Part shown: piece by piece, positions 17,315 to 24,613 of the stretch
Position numbering within the stretch: position 1 is the stretch's first letter
How the letters are laid out: every line of letters starts with the position of its first letter
Origin: Flavobacterium sp. YO12
Lineage (GTDB): Bacteria > Bacteroidota > Bacteroidia > Flavobacteriales > Flavobacteriaceae
DNA: 59,765 nucleotides
Assembly: GCF_004119495.1 (NCBI RefSeq)
Contig: NZ_NRQU01000028.1
Coordinates: forward strand, 1 to 59,765
Direction: 5' to 3'
Position numbers and translations under genes: made by a program
Notes under the pieces: generated by a model
Database searches by the model: none
Seen by the model: the letters and a program-made list of their open reading frames with translations, nothing else
Told to the model about the DNA's origin: nothing

Positions 17315-17322
17315 TACTTTTG
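17315..17322 (+). promoter_or_regulatory. Predicted -7 box of the kelch-LytS-LytTR cluster
   Basis: TACTTTTG matches TAnnTTTG and ends 26 nt before the kelch lipoprotein ATG (17349). No TTG is found at the -33 position; a T-rich run is there instead. The 222-nt gap between the divergent DUF4270 and kelch genes shows nothing else I can support. Confidence 0.4.
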
Positions 17323-17348
17323 AACCAATAAATAAATTTTAATACACT

Positions 17349-18356
17349 ATGAATAATTTTAAAAAAGGAATATTATTCGCTTCATTACTTTCTAGTCTCT
17401 TCTTTATAAGCTGCAGCAATGACAACGAGGATGATGAATTAATGGGAAACTGGGTAAAGAAATCGGCTTTTGATGGGCCGGCAAGGTCTAGCGCCACAAG
17501 TTTTGTAATTGGTGATTATGCTTATGTTGCCGCTGGTTATACTGGCGATGTATACTTGAAAGATTTATGGGCTTACAACTCAAATGGAGACTATTGGGAG
17601 CAAAAAGCAGACTTTATTGGTGTAGGAAGAAGTTCTGCCTCTAGCTTTGCATTAAACAATAAAGGCTATATTGGACTTGGTTATGACGGAACTAATAGAC
17701 TTAAAGATTTTTATCAATACGATCCTTCCAACAACAGCTGGACTCAAAAAACAGATTTTGCTGGAACAGCTCGTTATGCTGCTGTAGGTTTTCAGGCTGG
17801 CGGTAAAGCTTATTTTGGAACGGGCTATGATGGAAATTATCTAAAAGATTTTTATCAATATGATGATCAAGCAAACACCTGGACACTTGTAAATGGTTTT
17901 AGCGGTAATAAAAGACGTAATGCAACCGTATTTGTAATTGCTGATAAAGCGTATCTGGCAACAGGAATTAATAATAGTGTTTATCAGGGAGATTTTTGGG
18001 AATTTGATCCTGCAACTGATACTTGGACAAGAAAAAGAGATATTGACAAAAATACTACTGATGATTATTCGTATAATGACGAATATGCAATTGTACGTGC
18101 CAATGCATCAAGTTTTAGCATGAATGGACTAGGATATGTAGTTGGAGGCGAAAACATAAAAACAATTTGGGAATATAACCCAAGTACAGATCTTTGGGTT
18201 GAAAGAACACCGCTTGAAGGAGCAACAAGAACTGATGCTGTAGGTTTTGCTATAAATAATCGCGGTTTTTATATGTTAGGAAGAATTGGCTCTTCTTATT
18301 TTGATGATGCCTGGGAATTTAAACCTTTAGAGGAACAAAATGACAATGATAATTAA
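17349..18356 (+). CDS. Kelch-repeat beta-propeller lipoprotein
   Basis: A 335-aa lipoprotein with lipobox Cys22 in FISC, followed by an acidic NDNEDDE tract like those that favour surface export in Bacteroidota. The body is about six kelch repeats of roughly 48 residues, each with a variant of R..A..F.....AY...GY......D...Y....N.W. It therefore folds as a propeller and lacks galactose-oxidase copper ligands that I can identify. It probably binds a ligand or partner at the cell surface. It is the first gene of a five-gene run and its end overlaps the next start by 17 nt. Confidence 0.85.
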   Translation: MNNFKKGILFASLLSSLFFISCSNDNEDDELMGNWVKKSAFDGPARSSATSFVIGDYAYVAAGYTGDVYLKDLWAYNSNGDYWEQKADFIGVGRSSASSFALNNKGYIGLGYDGTNRLKDFYQYDPSNNSWTQKTDFAGTARYAAVGFQAGGKAYFGTGYDGNYLKDFYQYDDQANTWTLVNGFSGNKRRNATVFVIADKAYLATGINNSVYQGDFWEFDPATDTWTRKRDIDKNTTDDYSYNDEYAIVRANASSFSMNGLGYVVGGENIKTIWEYNPSTDLWVERTPLEGATRTDAVGFAINNRGFYMLGRIGSSYFDDAWEFKPLEEQNDNDN

Positions 18357-18675
18357 TAATAAACGATTCTTCTGGAGTAATATCCAGAAGAATTTGTTGC
18401 TTTTGTGTCTTGTTTTACAAATGGTTTCTTGCGGGAAAAAAGAGATTTATAGAACAGAGACATTTCAAACCAATTCTGGCTGGGGATACTCGATTTCATA
18501 TAAAGATAAAATTATCATTAAACAATCGATTATACCCGTAATCAGTGACAACAAAAGTTTTTCGACAGAAGAAGATGCTTTAAAAACTGCCCATTTAGTA
18601 GTTGAAAAACTCAGCCAAAACTTATCGCCAACAGTAACTAAAAATGAATTAATTTTATTAAAAATAAAATTATAA
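18340..18675 (+). CDS. DUF4907 family lipoprotein
   Basis: A 111-aa protein with an N-terminal hydrophobic segment and a lipobox at Cys31 (MVSC), so probably a small lipoprotein. The mature part contains GWGYSISYKDKIIIKQSIIP followed by a FSTEEDALKTAHLVVEKL helix, which resembles DUF4907. This family is small, of unknown function, and often encoded near kelch proteins in flavobacteria. It overlaps the kelch gene by 17 nt and its stop codon directly abuts the kinase ATG, so the three genes are tightly coupled. An ATG at 18346 is an alternative start. Confidence 0.78.
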   Translation: MTMIINNKRFFWSNIQKNLLLLCLVLQMVSCGKKEIYRTETFQTNSGWGYSISYKDKIIIKQSIIPVISDNKSFSTEEDALKTAHLVVEKLSQNLSPTVTKNELILLKIKL

Positions 18676-19785
18676 ATGAAAATCGGAGCCATCAAAAATA
18701 CTAACTCAAACAAAATTCTATTCCATTGTATTATATGGGTTTTCTTTATTCTGACTTCTTTAATTCAGTTTTATGAAAGTCCGTTTAGAATCAATAATGA
18801 TTTTTATGTTCAGTGGGCATCAGGAATAATGTTGTTTTACCTCAACTATTATTATATGGTTCCATCTCTTCTTTTACAAAAAAAGTACTGGCAGTATTTT
18901 TTATTTGCATTTATAATCATTGCCGTTTTCATGATTATCAGAATTAATTATTTTATTCCTGAATTCAGACATTTACCTCCTTCAAATATTGCTCGTCCGC
19001 ATTTCATGCCAAATGACACTATTCTTTTACGAAAAACTGACAACTTAAAAATTGAGATGAAACGTCCGCTTTTCTTTAAAATCGGCCCCTCCTTTTTCTA
19101 TATTTTAATTCTTACTATAAGTGCAATTATTAGAACCTTGGCAGAGTTTTACAGTAACGAACAAAACAAATTAATTGCCGAAACTCATCGAACAAATACG
19201 GAACTGACTTATTTACGCAAACAAACCAATCCGCATTTTTTATTCAATTCTTTAAACAGTATTTATTCTCTAGCACATAAAAAATCTGATTTGGTGCCTG
19301 ACGCCATCGTGACATTATCTGAGTTAATGCGCTATATGTTGTACGAAACAGACAATAAAACGGTGGCTTTAGAAAAGGAAATAAATTACATTCAGAATTA
19401 TATTGAACTGCAAAAACTACGACTTAACAACATTGAAGATATTGTAATTAATGTTCATGGCGACACTAAAAACAAGTTTATTGAACCTTTGCTGCTGATA
19501 TCGTTTGTTGAGAATGCCTTTAAATACGGAACAGATTATAAAGGTGCGGCGCATATCAAAATTAAAATTTTCATTTCAGAAAACAACCTTGATTTTTGGA
19601 TTGAAAATACAATTGAGAATTATACAAAAGACCCTGAAAATTCAGGAATTGGATTAGTAAACATTCAAAACAGATTGGATTTACTTTATCCAAATGCTCA
19701 TGAACTAACTATAAACCAGGATAACCAATTTTACCGCGTGCATTTAAATCTAAAATTAGATGAAATTAAAACAACTGTAAATTAA
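18676..19785 (+). CDS. LytS/YehU-type sensor histidine kinase
   Basis: An inner-membrane kinase of 369 aa. Four membrane helices (about 15-33, 48-66, 72-92 and 138-156) surround a periplasmic loop of about 45 residues with a His- and Pro-containing segment. The His_kinase domain (PF06580) opens with QTNPHFLFNSLNSI, with phospho-acceptor His187, and the ATPase part has VENAFKYG and GIGLVNIQNRL. There is no separate sensor domain, so the membrane and loop region is the likely sensor. The ATG directly follows the DUF4907 stop codon. The partner is probably the LytTR regulator at 20606, past the dioxygenase gene. Confidence 0.93.
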   Translation: MKIGAIKNTNSNKILFHCIIWVFFILTSLIQFYESPFRINNDFYVQWASGIMLFYLNYYYMVPSLLLQKKYWQYFLFAFIIIAVFMIIRINYFIPEFRHLPPSNIARPHFMPNDTILLRKTDNLKIEMKRPLFFKIGPSFFYILILTISAIIRTLAEFYSNEQNKLIAETHRTNTELTYLRKQTNPHFLFNSLNSIYSLAHKKSDLVPDAIVTLSELMRYMLYETDNKTVALEKEINYIQNYIELQKLRLNNIEDIVINVHGDTKNKFIEPLLLISFVENAFKYGTDYKGAAHIKIKIFISENNLDFWIENTIENYTKDPENSGIGLVNIQNRLDLLYPNAHELTINQDNQFYRVHLNLKLDEIKTTVN

Positions 19786-19796
19786 ATTTTGAGATT

Positions 19797-20507
19797 ATGG
19801 ACAGAAAAAAATTCATCCGAAATGGTCTTTTGGGCATCACAGCTTTGGCTGGTGCTTCAAAATTATTAGAGTCGTGCTCTAAAAGTGATAATGATGATTC
19901 TGGCACTGATTCATCTGACGACGGAAGCTGCACAGTTTCGCCATCTGAAACTAAAGGTCCTTTTCCTATCAAAACACCAAGTCAATTAGTTTTAGAAAAT
20001 ATAAAATCTGATCGAGTTGGAGTTGCTCTATTAATCAATTTAATTATTGAAAACAAAAACAATAACTGCCTGCCGCTCTCGAACGTTTTAGTTGACGTAT
20101 GGCATTGCGACAAAGACGGCAATTATTCTGAATACGGCGGAACTCAAATGCAGCAGACAGATTATACTTCTGTTCATTTTTTAAGAGGTAGACAAACGAC
20201 AAATGCCAAAGGAGAAGTTTCATTTATTTCTATTTATCCCGGCTGGTACCAAGGCAGAGCTCCGCATGTACATGTTGAAGTTTTGTCAAGCAGCGGATCT
20301 TCATTATTAGTTACTCAAATTGCTTTTCCTGAAAGTACTTCGAGTACTGTTTACTCAAGTACTAATTATGCTGCTCATGGACAAGCTGACACCTCTAACA
20401 CGAGAGATAATGTTTTTGCAGACAGTCTTGCCAGCGAACTGGCAGTTTTAACAGGTAATTTGACTGATGGTTATACTTTGACCAAAACAATTACTGTAAA
20501 CGGATAA
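19797..20507 (+). CDS. Exported intradiol ring-cleavage dioxygenase (lipoprotein)
   Basis: A 236-aa protein of the protocatechuate/catechol intradiol dioxygenase fold. The four non-haem Fe(III) ligands of the family can be placed: Tyr110 (DGNY), Tyr151 (PGWY), and His157 and His159 (APHVHV). FLRGRQTTNAKGEVSF is the conserved core strand. The N-terminus is a signal sequence with a probable lipid-modified Cys27 (ESC) and an acidic Asp/Ser linker. It should therefore act outside the cytoplasm, unlike classical catabolic enzymes; no other ring-degradation genes are nearby. It sits between the kinase (11 nt) and its regulator. The substrate is unknown; a catechol or related aromatic is inferred from the fold. 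Confidence 0.9.
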   Translation: MDRKKFIRNGLLGITALAGASKLLESCSKSDNDDSGTDSSDDGSCTVSPSETKGPFPIKTPSQLVLENIKSDRVGVALLINLIIENKNNNCLPLSNVLVDVWHCDKDGNYSEYGGTQMQQTDYTSVHFLRGRQTTNAKGEVSFISIYPGWYQGRAPHVHVEVLSSSGSSLLVTQIAFPESTSSTVYSSTNYAAHGQADTSNTRDNVFADSLASELAVLTGNLTDGYTLTKTITVNG

Positions 20508-20515
20508 TTGAAATC

Positions 20516-20559
20516 AAACCAGTATTTTATGATAATTTTAAAACTTAATTTACTGGTTT
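20516..20559. promoter_or_regulatory. Inverted repeat before the LytTR regulator gene
   Basis: Perfect 9-bp arms AAACCAGTA (20516-20524) and TACTGGTTT (20551-20559) with a 26-nt AT-rich loop that contains a further TTTTA/TAAAA pairing. No T tract follows, so it is not a standard terminator. It lies between the dioxygenase and the regulator start and could be an RNA processing or attenuation structure, or a binding site. The function is inference. Confidence 0.4.
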
Positions 20560-20605
20560 AAAACTACTTTTGAACTCCAAACCGAATAAATTTAAACTCC
20601 TGCAG

Positions 20606-21322
20606 ATGAAATGTGTAATTATAGATGACGAACCATTAGCTGTTGAATTACTGGAAGATTTTGTACAAAAAGTCGATTCACTTGAATTGATCAGTACTTT
20701 TAATAATGCTATTGATGCCGTTTCATTTATCAATCAAAATAATGTTGATTTGATTTTTTTAGACATTCAAATGCCGCATTTTTCTGGGATAGATTTTTTA
20801 AATACTATCGAGAAAAAACCGCTTGTCATTTTTACAACTGCTTATTCTGATTATGCTGTAGAAGGATTTAATCTTGGTGCTGTCGATTATTTAGTAAAAC
20901 CAATTCCTTTTCACCGTTTTCTAAAATCAGTAGTACGCGCGCAGCAAATTGTTAATCCTGCTGCAACTGTTTCTTCAATTGCTGAAAATACACTTACTCC
21001 AGAACTTGAGCAGGATTTTATGTTTGTAAGAGCTGAATACGAAAATGTTAAAATGAATTTTGCTGATATCTTATTCATCGAAGGTTTAAAGGATTATGTA
21101 AAAATCTATACAACCGATAATAAATATACACTAACATTAATCAGCTTGATAAAACTTGAAAATTTACTTTCAAGCAAAGGATTCTCCAGAATTCATAGAT
21201 CTTATATCATTAACATAAAACATGTGAAATCAATACAAAAAAATAAGGTTTTGATTAGTGATAAACGGATTCCTATTAGTGAAAGCTACAAGAATGCTTT
21301 CTTTGAAAAAATCAATTTATAA
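20606..21322 (+). CDS. LytTR-family response regulator
   Basis: A DNA-binding response regulator of 238 aa. I start at the ATG at 20606 (MKCVIIDDEP); an upstream TTG at 20570 would add 12 unconserved residues. The receiver domain has the DDEP acidic pocket, phospho-acceptor Asp53 in LIFLDIQMP, and the AVDYLVKPI lysine block. The C-terminal LytTR domain (about 135-238) has the typical FIEGLKDYVKIYT and FSRIHRSYIIN blocks. It should pair with the LytS-type kinase at 18676. LytTR proteins bind direct repeats; I could not identify a site with confidence. Confidence 0.94.
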   Translation: MKCVIIDDEPLAVELLEDFVQKVDSLELISTFNNAIDAVSFINQNNVDLIFLDIQMPHFSGIDFLNTIEKKPLVIFTTAYSDYAVEGFNLGAVDYLVKPIPFHRFLKSVVRAQQIVNPAATVSSIAENTLTPELEQDFMFVRAEYENVKMNFADILFIEGLKDYVKIYTTDNKYTLTLISLIKLENLLSSKGFSRIHRSYIINIKHVKSIQKNKVLISDKRIPISESYKNAFFEKINL

Positions 21323-21336
21323 TTCGATTAAATAAA

Positions 21337-21380
21337 AAAATCCAAATTCAAAGGTTTGACTCTTTTGGAATTTGGATTTT
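21337..21380. terminator. Bidirectional intrinsic terminator
   Basis: Perfect 13-bp arms, AAAATCCAAATTC (21337-21349) and its complement (21368-21380), with an 18-nt loop, flanked by A-rich and T-rich sequence. It lies between the convergent LytTR regulator and carbonic anhydrase genes and can serve both. Confidence 0.85.
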
Positions 21381-21404
21381 ATATTTTTTGTGATTTTTTA
21401 TAAT

Positions 21405-21923
21405 TTATTCTTCATTTTTAAACCATCCAGAATACATCACATAATTGTTTGAAATACGTTCGATTTCACCTGCAAAATCAGACTGGTCAATATCTTTTAC
21501 TTTCTTCGCTGGAACACCCGCAAAAATAGTTCCCGAAGGAACAACTGTATTTTGTGTTAAAACCGCTCCAGCGGCAACAATCGAGTTACTTTCTACAATA
21601 CAATTATCCATTACAATTGCTCCCATTCCAATTAATACATTATCCTGTATTGTACAGCCGTGAACAATGGCATTATGTCCTATCGAAACGTTATTCCCTA
21701 TAATTGTTGGATGTTTTTGATAAGTGCAGTGAATTATCGCTCCATCTTGAATGTTTACTTTATTTCCAATTTTTATAAAATGAACATCTCCTCTAATAAC
21801 GGCGTTGAACCAAACACTGCAAGAGTCACCAAATGTAACATCTCCAACAATTGTAGCATTTTCAGCAACATAGCAATCTTCTGGAATCAAAGGCGATTTC
21901 CCATTTACAGATTTAATAAGCAT
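21405..21923 (-). CDS. Gamma-carbonic anhydrase-like hexapeptide-repeat protein
   Basis: A 172-aa left-handed beta-helix protein of the gamma-class carbonic anhydrase/PaaY/YrdA group. It has repeated hexapeptide turns (IGNKVNIQDGAIIH, IGNNVSIGHNAIVH, NVLIGMGAIVMDN). The three metal-binding histidines of the family can be placed at His65, His83 and His88, so a zinc or iron site is likely. Many members have weak or untested carbonic anhydrase activity, so the reaction is uncertain. It follows the PorP/SprF gene by 9 nt on the same strand and is probably co-transcribed with it, with no obvious functional link. Confidence 0.88.
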   Translation of the reverse strand: MLIKSVNGKSPLIPEDCYVAENATIVGDVTFGDSCSVWFNAVIRGDVHFIKIGNKVNIQDGAIIHCTYQKHPTIIGNNVSIGHNAIVHGCTIQDNVLIGMGAIVMDNCIVESNSIVAAGAVLTQNTVVPSGTIFAGVPAKKVKDIDQSDFAGEIERISNNYVMYSGWFKNEE

Positions 21924-21932
21924 GATATTTTT

Positions 21933-22922
21933 TTAATTAATTGCAGGACAGTTACAATCGTAACGTTCCTTTTTACAAAATAAATTAATTCCTAAAGTTA
22001 TTTGATGATATCCTCCAGTATCAAATTTTACATCACCCATAACTTGAGAATAGGTATAAGCAAACATAAAATTTTTATAGTTTACTCCAATAATAGGAGT
22101 GAAATATTGCAATTTTTGAGATGAAACACCACCTCCCGAAGTAAATTGTGCACCATCAAAACTTCTTCGATAAGACAAAGCTGCCCACAAACTTCCAAAA
22201 TCCATATTTTTGTAAGCTTTCATGTTTAAATCGATTGACTTTTCTTTCGTTTGATCAAACAATTGAAACAAAATTGAAGGCTCCCAAGTGATCTTGTCTC
22301 TTTTACCAAATACATATCCGGCACTTAAAAGAAACTTTCTTAAATTATTACTTTCGTAATCTGTATACAACTCTCGTCGTGTTTCAATCAGCCCCTGAAT
22401 TGTAGCGTGTGCATAAAAATCAAGAAAATTATACGAAGCACCAATGTCTACATTAAAATAAGAGTCTTTTTGAATTGAACCAAAAACAATAGGATCAAAA
22501 GTTCCTCCAAATTTAGTTTCATCTAACTGGCTTTGAATCAATCCGCCGCTGATACCAAATGAAAGCTGATTTAAGTCGATTTCATCTCTTGAAAACATAA
22601 GATGATGTGCATATGTAACTTTTACGCCTTTTTGAGAATGATACCCATTTTTATCATTAAAAACAATAATACCTGCTCCTGATCGCTCGCCTACTCTGCC
22701 ATTAAAACTTAAAGTTTGAAGCGAAGGTGCATCTTCCTGACCAAACCATTGTTTCCTAGCTGTCAATCTAATTTTTGCACAATTTGCTGCTCCAGCCATT
22801 GATGGATGAATCAAGTAATAATTATCTGACAAATAATCTGAATAAACTGGAATTCCTTCTTGAGAATAAGAAAAAAAAGTCGTGATTAAAAAAATAAATA
22901 AAAACCTGATTCTTAACATCAT
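21933..22922 (-). CDS. PorP/SprF-family type IX secretion outer-membrane protein
   Basis: A 329-aa protein with a signal peptide (about 1-20, ending FSYSQ). It has the family start PVYSDYLSDNYYLIHPSMAGAANCAKIRLTARKQWFG-like pattern: an N/HP-S-MAG-A block followed by RKQW. A barrel of about 14 strands follows. In F. johnsoniae SprF is needed for secretion of SprB, and PorP/SprF proteins generally serve adhesins with a type B C-terminal domain. No such adhesin is next to this copy; its partner is either remote or absent. It ends in CKKERYDCNCPAIN, a Cys-rich tail. Confidence 0.9.
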   Translation of the reverse strand: MMLRIRFLFIFLITTFFSYSQEGIPVYSDYLSDNYYLIHPSMAGAANCAKIRLTARKQWFGQEDAPSLQTLSFNGRVGERSGAGIIVFNDKNGYHSQKGVKVTYAHHLMFSRDEIDLNQLSFGISGGLIQSQLDETKFGGTFDPIVFGSIQKDSYFNVDIGASYNFLDFYAHATIQGLIETRRELYTDYESNNLRKFLLSAGYVFGKRDKITWEPSILFQLFDQTKEKSIDLNMKAYKNMDFGSLWAALSYRRSFDGAQFTSGGGVSSQKLQYFTPIIGVNYKNFMFAYTYSQVMGDVKFDTGGYHQITLGINLFCKKERYDCNCPAIN

Positions 22923-23042
22923 AATAACCGATGAGTTTACAAATATTTTATACTCTTAATAATTAAGTACGAATTTCTTGAAAAGAGTCATAATTATTTT
23001 ATTAAAAAATCAAATATAGGTATTAGTAGAAAATAACTTTAG

Positions 23043-23050
23043 TAAATTTG
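23043..23050 (+). promoter_or_regulatory. Predicted -7 box of the nfu gene
   Basis: TAAATTTG followed by CA, 15 nt before the ATG at 23066. It matches TAnnTTTG; no TTG is visible at -33. It supports the ATG at 23066 over the TTG at 23048, which lies inside the box. Confidence 0.45.
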
Positions 23051-23065
23051 CAAAAAATTACTACC

Positions 23066-23965
23066 ATGACAAAAATCACTATAAAAGAAACACAAAATCC
23101 TACTATATTAAAGTTCGAATTTGAAGACTTCATTACTCAAAATCAAAACTTTGAGTTCAAAAATATCGACGAAGCACAAGCTTCTCCTTTAGCACAGCAA
23201 TTGTTTTATTTACCATTTGTAAAAACGGTTTATATCTCAGGAAATTTTATTGCTATCGAAAGATACAGTATTGTTGAATGGGATGATGTAAAAGATGCTG
23301 TTGCAGAACAAATTGCAGCATTTGTAGACAAAGGCGGTGTTATTATAACAATCGATGAAAATAAGACTAAAAAGCAGCCTATTACGGTTTACGGAGAAAC
23401 AACTCCAAACCCGGCAGCTTTAAAGTTTGTGGTAAGCAGAATGCTGACTAGAAATGCAATTGAGTATAAAAACATCGATCAAACGGCTTCGTCTCCGTTA
23501 GCACAAGAGTTATTTAAATTCCCTTACGTAAAAGAGGTTTTTATTGATGAGAACTATATTTCTGTTACTAAGTATGAAATCAACGACTGGGCAGAAATCA
23601 CTTTGGAATTAAGAACTTTTATCAAACAATTTATCGAAAACGGAGGAACTGTTTTAGATGAAAGCTTAGTTCAAACAGCCACTAAAAATGACGTTACAAA
23701 AGATGAAGCATTTGACAAACTAGATGTTACGTCTCAGCAGATTATTAATATTCTTGAAGAGTACGTAAAACCTGCAGTTGCTGCAGATGGCGGAAATATC
23801 GCTTTTGATTCTTATAATGAAGATGATAAAACGGTAAAAGTGATTTTGCAAGGAGCTTGCAGCGGATGCCCATCATCTACTTTTACTTTAAAAAGTGGTA
23901 TCGAAAACATGTTGAAAAGCATGCTTAATGATGAAGCTATTAAAGTTGAAGCAGTAAACGCATAA
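23066..23965 (+). CDS. Nfu-type iron-sulfur scaffold with a duplicated N-terminal domain
   Basis: A 299-aa protein. Residues of about 1-95 and 104-195 are two related Nfu N-terminal domains: both contain a NP...LKF strand, a SPLAQ.LF..P(F/Y)VK.V(Y/F)I block and a W-D/E-helix. The C-terminal NifU domain (about 218-299) has AADGGNI and the cluster-binding CSGC pair, Cys265 and Cys268. It should assemble or carry 4Fe-4S clusters to client enzymes in the cytoplasm. Most bacterial Nfu proteins have one N-terminal domain or none. Translation from 23066 is preferred because the TTG at 23048 overlaps the -7 box. Confidence 0.92.
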   Translation: MTKITIKETQNPTILKFEFEDFITQNQNFEFKNIDEAQASPLAQQLFYLPFVKTVYISGNFIAIERYSIVEWDDVKDAVAEQIAAFVDKGGVIITIDENKTKKQPITVYGETTPNPAALKFVVSRMLTRNAIEYKNIDQTASSPLAQELFKFPYVKEVFIDENYISVTKYEINDWAEITLELRTFIKQFIENGGTVLDESLVQTATKNDVTKDEAFDKLDVTSQQIINILEEYVKPAVAADGGNIAFDSYNEDDKTVKVILQGACSGCPSSTFTLKSGIENMLKSMLNDEAIKVEAVNA

Positions 23966-23988
23966 CAATAGTTTTGCTTTAAATAAAG

Positions 23989-24020
23989 AAAAGCGTTCGA
24001 TAATCTCGGACGCTTTTTTT
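23989..24020 (+). terminator. Intrinsic terminator of the nfu gene
   Basis: An 11-bp stem (AAAGCGTTCGA with TCGGACGCTTT, one G.U pair) with a 5-nt loop, running into seven T. It lies about 25 nt after the stop codon. Confidence 0.9.
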
Positions 24021-24117
24021 ATATCTCATTGTTTTTCAATAAATTATTACGTGATCAGATTACTATTTCACGAAAAATTCGTTAATATTGTATTATAAAC
24101 CAATCAATTAGAAAATT

Positions 24118-24521
24118 ATGGGATTAAATTCATTCTTTAAAAATTTATTTGGCACTGCCAAAGAAACTGTGGTTGATCTGGCTGACCAAGCCGAAAGTAC
24201 TTTTGAACAAGCTAAAGAAGCCGCTGCTCCTTATATTGATAAGGCAGAAACCTTTGCTGATGAAACTATTTCGAAAGTCAAAGAAGCTTCTGAACCTATA
24301 ATCGCGAATGCGGCTGATTATGCGCATCAGGCAAAAGACATTGTAAGCGAATATGCTGATAAAGCATCTGACGCATTAGACAATGTAGTTGAATCTGTAA
24401 AAGAAAAACAAACGAATTTACCAACAATACTAAAACAATTGCATCAGAAACCGTTGCCGATGCAAGCGAAGCCAGTGCTGCAGAAATAGACAAAATTTCT
24501 GATAAAACAGACAAAGATTAA
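24118..24521 (+). pseudogene. YtxH/apolipoprotein-like helical protein, apparently frameshifted by one base
   Basis: As read, the frame gives 123 aa and stops at 24489. The N-terminal about 97 residues form amphipathic Ala/Glu/Lys/Asp helices with 11-residue-like spacing (AESTFEQAKEAAAPYIDKAE), as in YtxH or LEA-like stress proteins. The last 26 residues change abruptly to Gln/Leu/Pro-rich sequence. Adding one A to the A5 run at 24404-24408 restores the same composition (EKTNEFTNNTKTIASETVAD...) through to a stop at 24519-24521, giving 134 aa. So either the assembly lacks one base or the gene is truncated. The function is unknown; the context suggests stress or the neighbouring channel. Confidence 0.72.
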
Positions 24522-24555
24522 GAATACATGGCTTTTCTATAAAAAGAAATATTTT

Positions 24556-24563
24556 TATATTTG
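24556..24563 (+). promoter_or_regulatory. Predicted -7 box of the mscS-type gene
   Basis: TATATTTG followed by CACC, an exact match to TAnnTTTG in the context often seen at strong Bacteroidota promoters. Transcription would begin near 24569, directly before the hairpin at 24577-24600 and 45 nt before the ATG. Confidence 0.5.
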
Positions 24564-24576
24564 CACCATTAATACA

Positions 24577-24600
24577 CCTTCTCTGAGAGAAGGTTTTTTT
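24577..24600 (+). terminator. Hairpin with T tract in the mscS leader
   Basis: A perfect 7-bp stem CCTTCTC-TGA-GAGAAGG followed by seven T. It may end transcription of the upstream helical-protein gene (stop at 24521 if the frame is repaired). It also lies downstream of the -7 box at 24556-24563, so transcripts starting there must pass it before the ATG at 24614. Confidence 0.75.
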
Positions 24601-24613
24601 ATTCAAAAAAAAG

